Part shown: positions 11,998 through 24,000 of the stretch, in pieces
Layout of the letters: every line of letters starts with the position of its first letter
Numbering within the stretch: the first letter of the stretch is position 1
Assembly: GCF_010093595.1 (NCBI RefSeq)
Contig: NW_022985449.1
Coordinates: forward strand, 907,983 to 971,982
Source: Mytilinidion resinicola
Taxonomy: Eukaryota; Ascomycota; Dothideomycetes; Mytilinidiales; Mytilinidiaceae
Direction of reading: 5' to 3'
DNA: 64,000 nt
Position numbers and translations under genes: made by a program
The notes under the pieces: model-generated
What the model saw: the letters and a program-made list of their open reading frames with translations, nothing else
Told to the model about the DNA's origin: nothing
Databases searched by the model: none

Positions 11998-13107
11998 ATG
12001 ACTGAGAGCAACTTCTCGGACGACGACATCTTCCTTCACCTCTCATGCCGCCCACGCCATATTCTCGACAATGTGATCCCAGTTGACGAGTCGACAAAGC
12101 CAACATTTACACCCTTCCAACGCGAATGCCGATCGTCTCTAGGACAGCTTGACAAACTACCTCTCGAAATTCTGCACGAGTCTCTTGGATACTTGCATCT
12201 CCAGTCCCTATCGCGTCTATCTCGTGTCTCTCTGCGCGGCAAAGCCGTCGTTGAATCTCTTCGCGAGCATGGAAATATCGTCTCAGCCGCAGGTCATACC
12301 TTCGAAATCCTAAATCGGGCCAGGATTCTTGGCTTGCACTCTGTTACCACGCTTCATGCTGCCCTATGTTCTGAGCGAAGTATATCCTGCGGCGCATAGG
12401 GGGCGTTTCTACTTCTGCTTTTTGCTGAGCGGTGCTGCTATATATGTCTGGTATTCCGCCAGCCTTTCCGGATAATCCTGTTGACGTTAGTGGGAGAATG
12501 CTTCTGGCTCACGGAGCAGCAATCAAGGGCGCTGCCCGTCATGTGGAGCATTCCTGGAAAGAATTGCGCTTCCCACAGCATATACTGTCAACAATCAGTA
12601 ATGGTCACCAGTTTCGAAGCCGCAAAGGAGCTAGCTCTCAAGGTGCATGGGTCACTTGAGGCATTAGAGGCGAAGTGCCCTCTGTATAAACGGGATATTC
12701 CAGTTCTTGAGGATTTCGCCTGTTTGACATGGTATCGACAAGCCGATCTGCGTCCACTTTCGCAGGACCCTCTCATAAAAAACAATGCGGACATCAGAAC
12801 CCGTGATGACTTCTGCGGCATGGGTGCCGTACCATTTCCATCACTTCTCGGCAATGACACTGAGCAAGGGCTCTGGTGCCGAGGATGTGAATTGACTTTT
12901 GAAGAACATGCAAAGGGAGCGATAGATCTCAGCACATTATCGCGTTTGGTACCCCAAGGTTGCGATCCTTATCAGTTTCTACGAAAAATGCGGTTCCGGG
13001 CTTGGTCCAGAGCAGACTTTCTCCAACACGCAAAGCGCTGTTGTTCCACAGCTGCGGTCATTTCAGAGAAATGGATAGGTTCAACGTACAGATCAATTCT
13101 CGTGTAG
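11998..13107 (+). pseudogene. F-box protein gene interrupted by an in-frame TAG
   Basis: The frame from 11998 runs 369 codons to a stop at 13105-13107, broken only by TAG at 12397-12399 (codon 134). An F-box core sits near residue 50 (LDKLPLEILHESLGYLHLQSL). The part after the stop is clearly the same gene: it continues the Cys-rich family block (ISCGA, stop, GAFLLLF, then ERCCYICLVF) and keeps the CFWLTEQQSRALPVMWSIPG segment usual in fungal F-box proteins of this type. The stop falls where relatives have an aromatic residue. Intact family members are SCF ubiquitin-ligase adaptors of unknown target. No intron of plausible length removes the stop. It is a pseudogene, a readthrough case or a base error; the single lesion argues for recent loss or error. 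Confidence 0.75.
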
Positions 13108-13679
13108 TATGCCATCACCCAGCCAATTTGAACAACTTTCACACCTATGCCCGGCACCACCACTACTCAAAATAAGTTGCAGCTTGACTATAATGATAAA
13201 GTTCTACACGCTCCAAAACTGCATTCTTTCGATACTACCGTTTGGCATTGTTTTGGGTACCACGCAGAATAACTGGCAGAAGGCACATTTATAGATATAA
13301 TCATTTCTTCCTGTGTGTCCTGATTTTGCTTACTTCGGGTCGAAGCTTTCATGAAAACTCGGTGTAGTCCTCTGATTTCATCGAAGCGATTGTGATGTAT
13401 TGGCGATTCTGGGAAAGGCATATGCATTCCCACGAATTCTCCTTAATAGCCCACAGCACCGCAAAATCAACCACAAAATACAAAACTGCATGTCAAACAG
13501 CAACCAAAACGAGGTGGGGTTGACTTGTGAGAGAATGAAGGGACTTTTAGGCGGGAAAACTAGGATATTAGGTCCTCACCGAGTTCGAGGGACCCGAGAT
13601 GATGATCCAGAGTACCAATGCAACCTCAAGTCTGGAGCCTACTTCGAGCAGCACCGGACCCATGGAAAATAGCATCTAT
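13108..13679. other. Intergenic region downstream of the F-box gene
   Basis: No gene is seen. It contains short open frames without domains and ordinary base composition. Confidence 0.4.
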
Positions 13680-14000
13680 AAATGTGATGATCTTGGACCG
13701 GATTACTCTTAAGGAAGGTACCAGAATATGTAGAATCAGCATATTAAGGCCGTAAGCAATGCCCAGCTAAGCTTAAAAGAAACCGCATCTTATAAGGCAG
13801 GCTTTAATCTAGCTGTTACTAACTACTCCACCTAATGCTACAACTATACTAAAGATACTAGTGCCAGGTATCTAGAGGGTTGGTACTAAGCTAAAGCAAA
13901 TATCTAGGGCCCGTGACTACTTATCTAGATTTAAACTACTTTTCCAGGGCTAAAAACCTTGCATTAGTGTCTCCTGAGCGCCAAAAAGGGTACTGGGACT
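13680..14000. repeat. TpA-rich island, possible RIP-mutated relic
   Basis: This stretch is dense in TA dinucleotides (CTAG, CTAA, ATAT) and in-frame stops while its flanks are ordinary. That is the signature expected after repeat-induced point mutation (CpA to TpA) of a duplicated sequence. I could not recognise a transposase in any frame. Confidence 0.4.
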
Positions 14001-14614
14001 AACTCGCAGACGCAATAGTTCTAAAGAAAAAAAGCTCCACTGCACAACCTGCTTGCAACTGACATATAGTGAATACGCGTGGAAGAAATCTAACGTGAGC
14101 AAATGGAATTCGTAGGAGCGGCATGGCTATGAAGAAAGAGACGGTCTCAGTCATCGTTTTGCATTGTCAGATTACTAGAGGGCGAAGGAAAAATTGAAGT
14201 AAAACCACACGAAGAACTTTGATATTTGTACAGTGCATTTACGTACAATAGGAACTCGAAGGGAATTACGTGATTACTCTTCCTCGTATCGTTCGTTTTA
14301 CGCTGGTGTATCGTCGATTTTGGCTGAAGCGCTGCATCGCACAAAAAATGGCCGACTGCCCGTTCGGTCGGGAGTCGGTATAGGAATAAGACGACGACCT
14401 GAGCGGAATTCCACTGAGGGCTGTAGGGCACCGGGGGACGACGGGCGGTGCCTGAGAAAGCTTGGGCCCGAGGTCGTCTGGATGGTATCTTGGTACAACT
14501 TAGCGCGCGTCATGATGTTCAAATTATTCCCAACCACCATTGCTTCTTCTATAGAGCTCCTGTGAGCTACACGACGCCTGAAAATTCCCCAGCGCGGGCC
14601 TCTCAACCATTCGA
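14001..14614. promoter_or_regulatory. Intergenic region upstream of COQ1
   Basis: No gene is supported. Overlapping open frames on both strands at 14147-14606 show no domains. The last ~100 bp presumably carry the COQ1 promoter and 5' UTR. Confidence 0.4.
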
Positions 14615-16004
14615 ATGACGCGCCGGTGCCCTAGGCTCGTGAGGAGCAGCTCGAATTACCCACGACCACTCCGCTCGCTATGTTCACAATCCACCCTCTC
14701 TCCCGCGGTCCACGTCCACTCTCTCTACCATCCTAGCCGGCGAAGAACCCAGTCAAGCTGGGCCACTGCTGTCTCAGCCGCTCAGCATGTCTTCAGCAGT
14801 ACCCCCGACCCCAAGTCGCCAATTGGGCCCGACCCGTTTCAGACCGTCGCGAAAGAGATGAAGTTTCTCACCAAGAACATAAGCCAGTTGCTGGGATCCC
14901 GCCATCCTACACTAGATACAGTAGCGAAGTACTATACGCAATCAGAAGGGAAATATGTACGGCCAATGCTGGTGCTGTTAATGTCACGAGCTACTGCTAT
15001 CGCCCCCAAGAGTGGTCGCTCGCTCATACCGGAATCTGTGAACAAGTCCTTCGCTTCCCCCAGTATTCTTGTGGACGAGAATCCTTCTACGCCAGGCTAC
15101 TCGCCAACTACATCGCTATCGAACGAGCCTGTCTATTCCTCTGAAGATTCAGACATCCTTCCGTCCCAACGACGCCTGGCCGAGATCACCGAGCTCATCC
15201 ACACTGCCTCCCTCATCCACGACGATGTCATCGATCACTCAGAAAGCCGGCGTGGAGCGCCATCGGCAAACATAGCCTTTGGCAATAAAATGGCAGTGTT
15301 GGCCGGCGATTTCATGCTGGGACGAGCGTCTGTTGCTCTAGCGAGGCTACGGGACCCAGAGGTAACGGAGCTATTGGCGACAGTCATTGCAAACCTTGTG
15401 GAAGGAGAGTTCATGCAGTTGAAGAATACGGCACAGGACGAGAAACACCCAATGTGGACCGAGGATACAGTCACGTACTATCTACAAAAAACCTACCTGA
15501 AATCTGCGAGTCTGATAAGCAAGTCATGTCGAGCTGCCGCTTTACTTGGACAGAGTACCCCGGAGGTTGTCGAAGCCGCATATTCATATGGGAAGAATCT
15601 TGGCTTAGCTTTTCAGCTGGTCGACGATATGCTGGACTACACAATCAGCGGAGTGGAGCTTGGAAAACCTGCCGGGGCTGACCTGGAACTTGGCCTTGCC
15701 ACAGCGCCCTTGTTATTTGCATGGAAAGACAATAAGGCCCTAGGTGCGCTCGTCGGGCGGAAATTTTCCCAGGCGGGAGATGTCCAAAAAGTAAGAGCCG
15801 CTATTTCACCACAATCACAGCTACTAATCACAACCTAATCAGGCTCGAGAACTTGTGGCCCAAAGCAGCGGACTAGAACAAACTCGAGCACTTGCTCAAG
15901 AATATGTTGACAAAGCGATTCAAGCCATCAGCGCGTTTCCCGAAAGCGACGCCAAACAGGGACTTATCGAGATGTGTGAAAAGGTGCTGAAGAGGCGGAA
16001 TTAG
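14615..16004 (+). CDS. coq1: Mitochondrial polyprenyl diphosphate synthase (COQ1 type)
   Basis: This enzyme builds the isoprenoid tail of ubiquinone from isopentenyl diphosphate units in mitochondria. Two exons, 14615-15790 and 15843-16004, give 445 aa. The 52-nt intron has a GTAAGA donor and a CTAAT branch. The N-terminal ~50 residues are rich in Arg and Ser with no acidic residue at the start, as in a mitochondrial transit peptide. GKYVRPMLVLLMSRA precedes a first Asp-rich motif, DDVID, at residue 203 (LIHDDVIDHSESRRG), and the second, DDMLD, is at residue 337. Both bind the Mg-diphosphate substrate. A family-typical low-complexity insert lies between the KYVRP and DDVID regions. Product chain length (hexa- to decaprenyl) cannot be read from sequence. 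Confidence 0.95.
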
Positions 16005-19000
16005 ACACGACGCTTCGTGATGTTAAAAAAGTCAATCTTGTCGTTTCCTGTACGAGTATCTTGAATCCTAGACGACGACGAAAAAGGTCTTCTATTATGG
16101 ATGAGGTAAACCTCGAAACGGTCTTTGGCGCTACTCTCATCTTTGCATTGTACATATATACATTCACGTACACGCCATGGCATTGGAGCCAGGACAGACT
16201 CTTTCACATTTCGACGTCTGCTAGGTGCGTTGTTCTTCATATTCGTGTATCAGATTTACTGATTGTCACGTGTGTTGGAGTCGGCCAATCATGGGCCTCG
16301 TATTTCTAAGGCTCGATGTTCTGTTGTGCCGCAAGCTACAGACATCATCACCTCGGGAAGTAGGGGTGCTCGTCATACTACTTTCCACAAGCAAGAGACA
16401 CTTCTATTGTTGAATCTAGCAATGGAGGTAGACGAGAATCTCACCCCATGTGCTAGTTCTAATAGGCGTTACACTTATAATCAAGTCTACGAAACCTATC
16501 ACGAACCGCGCGGTCCAAAATGGTTTAATATCTGGCTAGTCAAGAAAGAAAGCGTGTTTGAGTCACTGCTTTCCACTTCAAGCATACCTTCCAAGCAGAA
16601 AAAAAATAGGGTCAAATTTTCGCCCTCCAGGTACTCCACAACAGTACCCAGAGGTCTCATAGACACAACTAAGCGCAAACCCCCAAGAATTACCTGAGGG
16701 TTAAAACGCTCAGCATCACTCGACGCACTTCCAGTAGAGCTACTGCAGCACAGCAAATCGCAACCTACCTTACCCCCCCAACCCCCCTCATCGTCTTCGT
16801 CCCGACCACCCACATTCTCGCTCGCCGCCGCCACCACCACCACCACCACCACAACATCCCCCCCCTCCAACAGCGCCTGCCTCACCCACATCTCCTGCGC
16901 GAGGGGAAAGCGCAGACACGCGCCTCACCGCCACCGGCCTCCGCCTGCACTACAGCATCACGCCCCGCCTCGTCGACGGGAAATAGTACCTTGGAACGCA
17001 ATTCAACGCCTAGCAAAACCCACGCCGGCGCCCGGTTTATCGCTACTTCAGCAGGTCGGGATTCGCCCGCGCGGACGTGCGCGCGCATTGGCGCCTGTCT
17101 GCGTTCGCGTTCCCCCGAGGCAGCGGGGTCATGGAGAGGGTTGAGCGGGTGGAGGAGCGGGTGGAGTAGGATGGCTAAGGGGGCGAAAGGGGGTTCGAGG
17201 GGGTCGAGGGGGTGGGAAGGAGGTATGCTTAATTCAGAGCCCTCCTCGCTATTCAGGTCTCTAATATATCTATCACGTTTCAAGAGAGCAAAACAGCTAA
17301 ATCTGAACTCGCTCTCAAATATTAGGGAGTGCGGTGGCACATTATAGATTACAGCGGTGAATACACTCTCGAAGTAGCATCATCTATCCATACATGGGAT
17401 GGAACAGGGGGCAAAAAAGAAATCCAAAAAAAAAGCCAAACACGTTAGCTTTTTTTAGACCGGGGGTTTTCTTTGGCTTGTGGGGTTTGTGTGCAGGAAC
17501 ATGGGAGCGGTACCCATATTGTACACGAGGATGAGAGAAAATTAATAGGTGTATGTAGGTTGAGCGGGAGAAGTTTGAGGTATCGGTAAGGTAGCGAGGT
17601 CATGTGAGCTCACGTGCTGAGGGTTGAGGTGGTGTATAAAAGGGTGGGTAAGCGGATGGTGAGGTCGGCAGAGGTTTGGGTTGCGGAAGGCAATGTGAAA
17701 GAGTACGATGGCTCTAGAGGTGGGACATCAAAACGATGGTTACTGTCTGACATGGCTTTCTTCTTGGATCAAACCTCCACGCTCGGAGAGATGCAATGTG
17801 GTGGAGGCGTGTTATCCACTCTGAGGAAATCGATGACTACCATCTCTATCAGTATATAATGATCTTCGCTAACACGGCGAACACATGGCTAACATTATTG
17901 GATATAGAAGGTCAAGAGGAGTATTAGCTTGGAATAGCTCCGTGTTACTAGACGTACAACACACTTGCAAGCACTACATCGACCTTCGGATTCGTTGAAG
18001 ATTCTCCCTGCTAAATTTGCCCTATTTTGCTACTGATCTTCCTTTTTAGACGGCTCGTCAAGCGTCATTAGCATACCGCAACTATCCTCATCATCACCAC
18101 TCCCCAGACCCAGGGACACCATCATAAGCAGCTAGGGTTGCAGTTGGAAAAGCCCAACCCCAGACATTGGACCACTGAAATAGCCGATTTTGATTACTCA
18201 TCAGGTCTTTGCTACGGACCATTTGATCAAGCCATGCACCTTGATTTGCCCTGTAGAGACGCCAATCGCAAAGTCCGGCGAATGTTTTATACCTTCTCCA
18301 CACCCTAGTCACGAGATTAGCATGTGACTTGGCATCAGCTTCTCTAAATCGTAGAGTGAAAACTGGTCAGAGTGGCCCGAGCGAGGTATCGGTAGTGCAA
18401 GGCTGACCGAAGGAGCAGAGACAGAATGCGGCGCAGACCGAATGGAATGTGCGAAGGAATACGGCACGGCCTGAGGCAGACTCATGTCTTACCCAGCGTC
18501 AGCAAGGAGAAGCAGCGCCGCGCTCCAGTACCAAAAAAGTAATATACGAGTCTGCCTCGCAATTTGTCTCTGCGCTGTTGCGAGATCTGTGAGGGGTGGG
18601 GCGGAGCGGGTACGCCGACGATCGAAAGCGGGATGCTAAGATTTTAAGTAAAGGCTACGTTTGGAATTGACTCGCGTATAAAGAGATGCAGAAAATTGGG
18701 TTCATTGAATTGATTAATTAACTAGTTCGGGGCTTGGTTTTGATATGGGTAGTAAGGAATTTGAAAAAGACAATGTACAAGAAGTTGAGCTAGACCTCCA
18801 GTGCTCACCACCGTAGCAGAGAGGTGAAGTCTGACCATTCCACTACCGTATCGTTACAGAACGAAGCCAATGCATGGATCGTGTTGTTCCGATGAGACTT
18901 GAAATCTCATGCTCTCATTTCCGTGTGCGCCGGTATGAGAAACCCTCCCATTCAAGCAGCCCCGAAGCCCTAAGACCTTAACACAACCCAAACGCCCGTA

Positions 19001-19049
19001 ACCTATCCCTATCATAACTTGATCGTTATCGCGAGCCGGAACTCAAGGT
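16005..19049. other. Gene-poor 3-kb region
   Basis: No gene is convincingly supported. It contains a CCG/CCA microsatellite at 16827-16851, a decayed coding-like fragment near 16.9-17.17 kb (listed separately), A-runs and T-runs at 17401-17460, and a minus-strand open stretch at 18094-18360 rich in Trp and Arg that could be an exon remnant but matches nothing I know. A CACGTG site occurs at 16268. Confidence 0.4.
16888..17169 (+). pseudogene. Possible decayed coding fragment with two in-frame TAG codons
   Basis: One plus frame reads as protein-like with C/G-ending codons (TATGLRLHYSITPRLVDGK, then YRYFSRSGFARADVRAHWR). It is broken by TAG at 16984 and 17011 and ends at TAG 17167. Both internal stops would be CAG with one C-to-T change, consistent with RIP-like mutation. 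The family is not recognised. The assignment is weak; it may be chance open frame in GC-rich sequence. Confidence 0.3.
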
Positions 19050-19514
19050 CTACCGGATGATGCCGTCGCTCTGCTTATTTGGTGGTGGGCCGGGTGGCGG
19101 AGAGTACACGCTGTCCTCGCCTCTGTACGGTGTATGCGCTGGCTGCGGTGACTGGAGCTCGACACCGTTCTGCTGGCCGTAGTAACCCTGGTTGGCGCCG
19201 TTGCCATAGTAGTTTTCGTTCTGCGGCGCGGGAGTGTACGGTGGAGCGGGTTGATTATTGTTGTTGCTGTAGTATGGTTGCGCGTTGTAGATGGCGGGAT
19301 TGTGGCCTGGAGGGACACGGCCACCAGCCCAACCGGTGCCATAGAAGGGCGCGCGGCCGGCGCGACGACGGCGACGCGCGGTGAGACAGCTGCAAAGGAT
19401 GAAGAGCAGGAAGAAGCCGATGATGACTACGGCGAGCACGACCCAGCGGACCCAGTTGTCCCATGCGGAGCTGTCGCAGTATTCCTGGCCATTGTTGCCG
19501 TAGTAGCAACTCAT
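19050..19514 (-). CDS. RCR-family single-pass membrane protein
   Basis: The product has 154 residues in a single exon. A short Cys/Tyr-containing N-terminus precedes one hydrophobic helix (about residues 24-44, WVVLAVVIIGFFLLFILCSCL), then a run of five arginines, then a Pro/Tyr/Asn/Gln-rich tail with a PPY motif (APPYTPAP) and PPPGPPP. This layout matches fungal RCR proteins (chitin synthesis regulation, Congo red resistance), whose yeast members use PY motifs to recruit the ubiquitin ligase Rsp5 in vacuolar sorting. The basic stretch after the helix predicts a cytosolic C-terminus. The start is the only ATG before the helix. The role in this organism is inferred from the family. Confidence 0.75.
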   Translation of the reverse strand: MSCYYGNNGQEYCDSSAWDNWVRWVVLAVVIIGFFLLFILCSCLTARRRRRAGRAPFYGTGWAGGRVPPGHNPAIYNAQPYYSNNNNQPAPPYTPAPQNENYYGNGANQGYYGQQNGVELQSPQPAHTPYRGEDSVYSPPPGPPPNKQSDGIIR

Positions 19515-21039
19515 AGGCGATGAATGTTAACTGGTAGTTCTTTGAAACTGAAAAGAATAAAAGGTTGGCGACACAGCTGTTTGCTGAGGGCGGGGTGACG
19601 ATGCAGCTGTAGATGGAACACTGGACTGAGGAAATGGAAACTCACTTATAGTATCGTTTATTGATGACGGGCATAGCTGCGGTGGAGAGTGTACGTAGGT
19701 CAATGACGAAAGGTGGTGTTGGTGGTGGTTGGGAGGAGAGGCAAATAATAAAGGTTTAAGATGGCCGGTGGCAGCAGGCCGTGTGGAATGACGAGGACAC
19801 TCAGCCACTCTTGGCCCTAGCAACCTTGGAAGCACGGCACGTGGTTAGTGCGGTTTTCGATGGATTGACGTCTGCTGCGGTTGGTGAGATTTGGAATCGG
19901 CCTCTTTGCAGGCATGCGTTGCGAATATTGTCTCTCGCCGTGCTCAGCTATCTCTGTTGCAAGCCAGCCAGTATCGCAAGCTTTGTCCGTGTTCTTTATC
20001 AAATTGGCCATCAAAGGCAGGAATAAATCGATGGCATGACAATAAAGCTTGACGTGCGTAGCTGCCCACGTCACTGCTTCGATGAGTGGTTAGATCCGAT
20101 TAGCGAAGTACCTATGTATTCCTGAAGACCCAAGAATAATCTGTGTCCGTGTCACTGATCATTCACCCAACGATGAAGCACTCCTCGCATCCACCAAGTG
20201 CAGAAACCATTGACATAGTTGACCACATTCTGAGTGTTTATTGTTAGTGGCGCCATTCCGTGGAAAATGATGATTCTGGAAGTGTCGGCGTTGCTTCCGC
20301 CTCATCCTTTTGGCTCGCATGACAAGGCTGAGTCTGGAGTCGTATGCTCAGACCTTCTAGTCGCCTTCCGGGCCGAAAGACTGGACGCGATGCGCTCCCG
20401 TGAGCAAGACCTGGGCATCACGACACACGAAGATTGGGCTCGCTTGCCACATATAACAACGTCCTCCACGAGTCTTGCATTGAGAGATTGATGGGCCCAG
20501 GGCAGCCGGGCCGAACCCTAGCACTAAGATGAAGAACTCCGGTATCCCTACAATCGTAGGGCAAGAATAACGAATCACGTGACTAAATACGCGATGCCTC
20601 CTCAGTGAGTATTATTTCAGCGAGCTATAGTCCGATGATACCAAATTCTTGGGGGCACATGAAAAGAGTACCCATCAAGCTGTTTGGCGTTAGATAGTGT
20701 CCAGACTTTATATCGCCCCAAAATATTGAAGTGTCGCACGCCCTCCTTACATCGCCAGCATCTCAAACCTTGCACATACTCACTGCCACGCATGTGGACC
20801 ATCGCAGCCACCTGCGCCACTCCTCTGCACTACCTAGGTAAGTAAGACTGCTTGTTCAGCGCTTCAAAGTCGTTCCTTCAGAGCACGACAATCATATGTG
20901 AAATGACAATTTCGATAGAAAAAGACATGAACGTCATTACCAAGGAAACGTTACCCAAAAATTTATCTTACGAAGTGTTCGATTTGACTGACCCAACTCG
21001 AACTTATGAGTAACAAGGGTACGACAGGAGCCAAAAAAC
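19515..21039. other. Intergenic region
   Basis: I see no supportable gene in these 1.5 kb. Short open frames on both strands lack domains. A TCACGTGA-like site (ATCACGTGAC) is at 20573-20582. The block separates the RCR gene from the broken HET-NACHT-ankyrin locus. Confidence 0.45.
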
Positions 21040-24000
21040 TCATCTCCATCTTCTCGCAACTTCAGTTGACATCGCTCCCTTTTCTAATAGTCTATGGATA
21101 ATTTGATCCTTCCAAACAGACACTGCGTATCGCATAGACTCATACGTCGAGTCGAAGGGAGTATGAACCCCTATATGCCGCCACCTGTGATGAAGAGCAG
21201 TAAAAGCTTCTGGCCCCTGGGCAGAAAAAAAGGCGCCCAGTAATGTCGGTGAAATCTCACTCCCGGCGCCACCAGGCACGTAGAGCTCGTGACCTACGCT
21301 TTCGTGAAGAACAAGTGCCGATAAGTCTACATCAGTCAAGTCCGCACACTTCAGTGGCGTTCTTCCACAGAAATCTTTGACGTTGATGATATCTGTGATA
21401 TTTGGCATATTGAGAAGGATACTGAGAATTTGGGGGTGCCAGAGGACAGAACTGGCCAAATGCAACCCCGTCAGACCGAAATCCTGTCACGATAACCCGC
21501 GCGACAGCCAGCCGCCAAGAGGATTGGGAGGGTGTCCAATGAGTTCCAGCAGGCATACCGTACAGCGCTGTAACCGAAGAGCGTTTGAGCCTGAAGGTCG
21601 GCCTCATGCTTGATGAGTACGCTAGCTGCTTCCGGGCTGTCGCCATGTGCTGCCTGCAGCAGTGGGGTGAAATTCATGTCATTTCGTTGGTTGACACAGT
21701 CGACACATTGGAGCTCGCGTTCAACAATTTCAGAATAATTAAAAAACGCTGCGATATGTATGGGCGGCCACAGGACATGCCGGTCAAACCACATCTCAAC
21801 ATGCCACCGCTGCCAGCGATCAAAGAGGTTGGTGGGATTGGGTCCAAGATGAGCATTCCAGTAAGTCTCAATATATTTCCAACTTTAGGTGGTATTCGGG
21901 TGGGAAAAGACACTATCCATAGAGTGGAACTGTGTTAGGTATTGATAGAGCTGCAACCATCTCCAGGTTTTCTCTGAAGACCCTAAGAATTGGGCGATTG
22001 TACTCTGTAACAGACCTCCGTCTTCGTAAGGGATTTTATCGAGATGCTTCCACCAATTCAGAGCTGCATATTCGAGAAATGGATATTCCACGATAAAGGC
22101 ATGAAGTTTTTCTACATCAGAAAGTCTGCTTGGCCTCTTACCGATCAGGCTGATATCGGAAAATGACAGTGAGGTGATGCAAGCTCTCGCAATGTGCATG
22201 GCGCTGAGTGCCTTTTGAAATCGGTCTACGGGGTAGGGTTGGCTCAAGCCAAATTGGACACCCTTGGAAGTAAGGAAGTCTTTTGCAGAGGCATAGACAA
22301 AACGAATCTGCCCGGCTTTCGTGATTTCAACGAATGAACCACAGGCCTCAACGACATCTGACTCTCCGCGCATCAACGACCTTTGCTGAGGCGATACTTG
22401 TGAATCAATATGAATTCCTAGAGCGAAGTCGAGTTCATTGAGCGTCAAAGGCCGGTTTGCAGCCGTTATCCACTGCTGAATTCGGAAGGCCCTTGCCCGA
22501 CGAAGAGCGTTCGGGATATCCTGAATTTTTGCCAACAGCCTCTCATAAGTCGCTTCCAGATCCTTTGGTAAGTCGTTCTGCAAGACTGCTTTCGCATCCT
22601 CGATGGCGAATTGGGCTTCGAGGGCTTCCAGTTGGAAGCGGGCCCAAAGAAACATACCATCGGCACCTTCTTGCAATTTCGCGAGGGCCCATTCCTCTAA
22701 AGCAGTATCAGAAAGGAAAGTTCCATACGGCCGACGCAGGCTTGAATCCATCGGCCGAGGTCTTTCTCCGTTGCGCTGTTCGTCACTGGTATAATGCAGA
22801 CTCTGTCTTTCACCCCGGAGTCTAAGGCTTTCCGAATCCAGTTTTCTGGTCTGCTGATGATCGCGAACAAGCAATTTTGTCCCATTGTAGACACAAAGTG
22901 TATCAGCTTGTCCGCAGAAGCCGGTTCACATTCGTCCAAGCCATCCACAATTAGACAGATAATCTTAGTGGACCGAGAGATAATGTCTCCTAACGCGTTT
23001 TTGACAGGTTCATGCTGTCCACGTATTCCAGGACCTTTCTTTTGGTGTTGCAATGCGCATTGAGTAAATTCAGGCATTTGCTCCAAAATTTGCCAGAGCC
23101 ATGTCTGCAAGAATGACTCAAACGTTCGTCGGCTATCATCTCCCAAGCTGCAGAAGAAGTAGGCGGTGACAGTTCCTTCCGCTTGAAGGTGTTCAATTAA
23201 AGTTGCCGAAAGTATGGATTTTCCAGAGCCAGGTTTGCCGCGAATCCACAGAATCGGACGTAGATGTGGTTGCCAGTTGCTGAATTCGAGGGTGTCGAAA
23301 ATCCAACGGCAAGTGGCGAAATGGCGCTGGTTTAGTAGCTCCCTGAGGTCTTCTTCCACCGACGCAGGTTGAAGCCCGCTTGCGAGGGACTCGCTGGAAG
23401 CTTCAAATATTGTTTTTGATGATGTTAGTGTGCTTATTGATGAGTTTGTGTTCCTAGTCGTATCATAAACGACCAGCTTTGAAAGATCCTCATTGACTAC
23501 GTGAATTATCATCAGCAGAAACCCTGTTTCAAGATGAGTTTCTGTAGCCCTACCTTCGCCTGGTTAATCGAGAATTCGCTGGCTTCGCTAGAAGCCTTCT
23601 TCTCAGGCTCGTAGTTCCTTAAACGCTTGTCGATCTTCGCTCGAAGTCGATTGAAAGCATTATCCCTCCCCTCGCCATAGATCAGAGGCATGTAGACTTC
23701 AAAAAGACCCAGTAGGGAGTAGGCTCGATCCTCCTCACGCTTAGTCTCACGCGTTGCTGCCCATGATATGCGCTCAGCAACGCTAAACTGAGAGAGATCG
23801 GTTCCTCGAAGAGCATTGGTCGGAATCCCCGTAATGTCTTGAATCTGTGTTTCCAACGAGCTTTTGTCCCCGAGTCTCTTGCCTTCTAGGGAGAAGAACT
23901 CGACTAAACGCGGAGCAACAAGCTCTTGAAGGGTCCAGCCCCGAGTGAATCACCTACTGTTGCGAAAAGTCGATTCCCTCGTGACCTCGACGTTCTCATC

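Noticed and set aside
16499..16891. A 130-codon minus-strand frame with a poly-Val stretch
   Set aside because: The poly-Val is the CCA microsatellite read in reverse, and no domain is present.
18094..18360. Minus-strand Trp/Arg-rich open stretch that looks exon-like
   Set aside because: No partner exon, start or family could be found. It is mentioned only in the gene-poor region entry.
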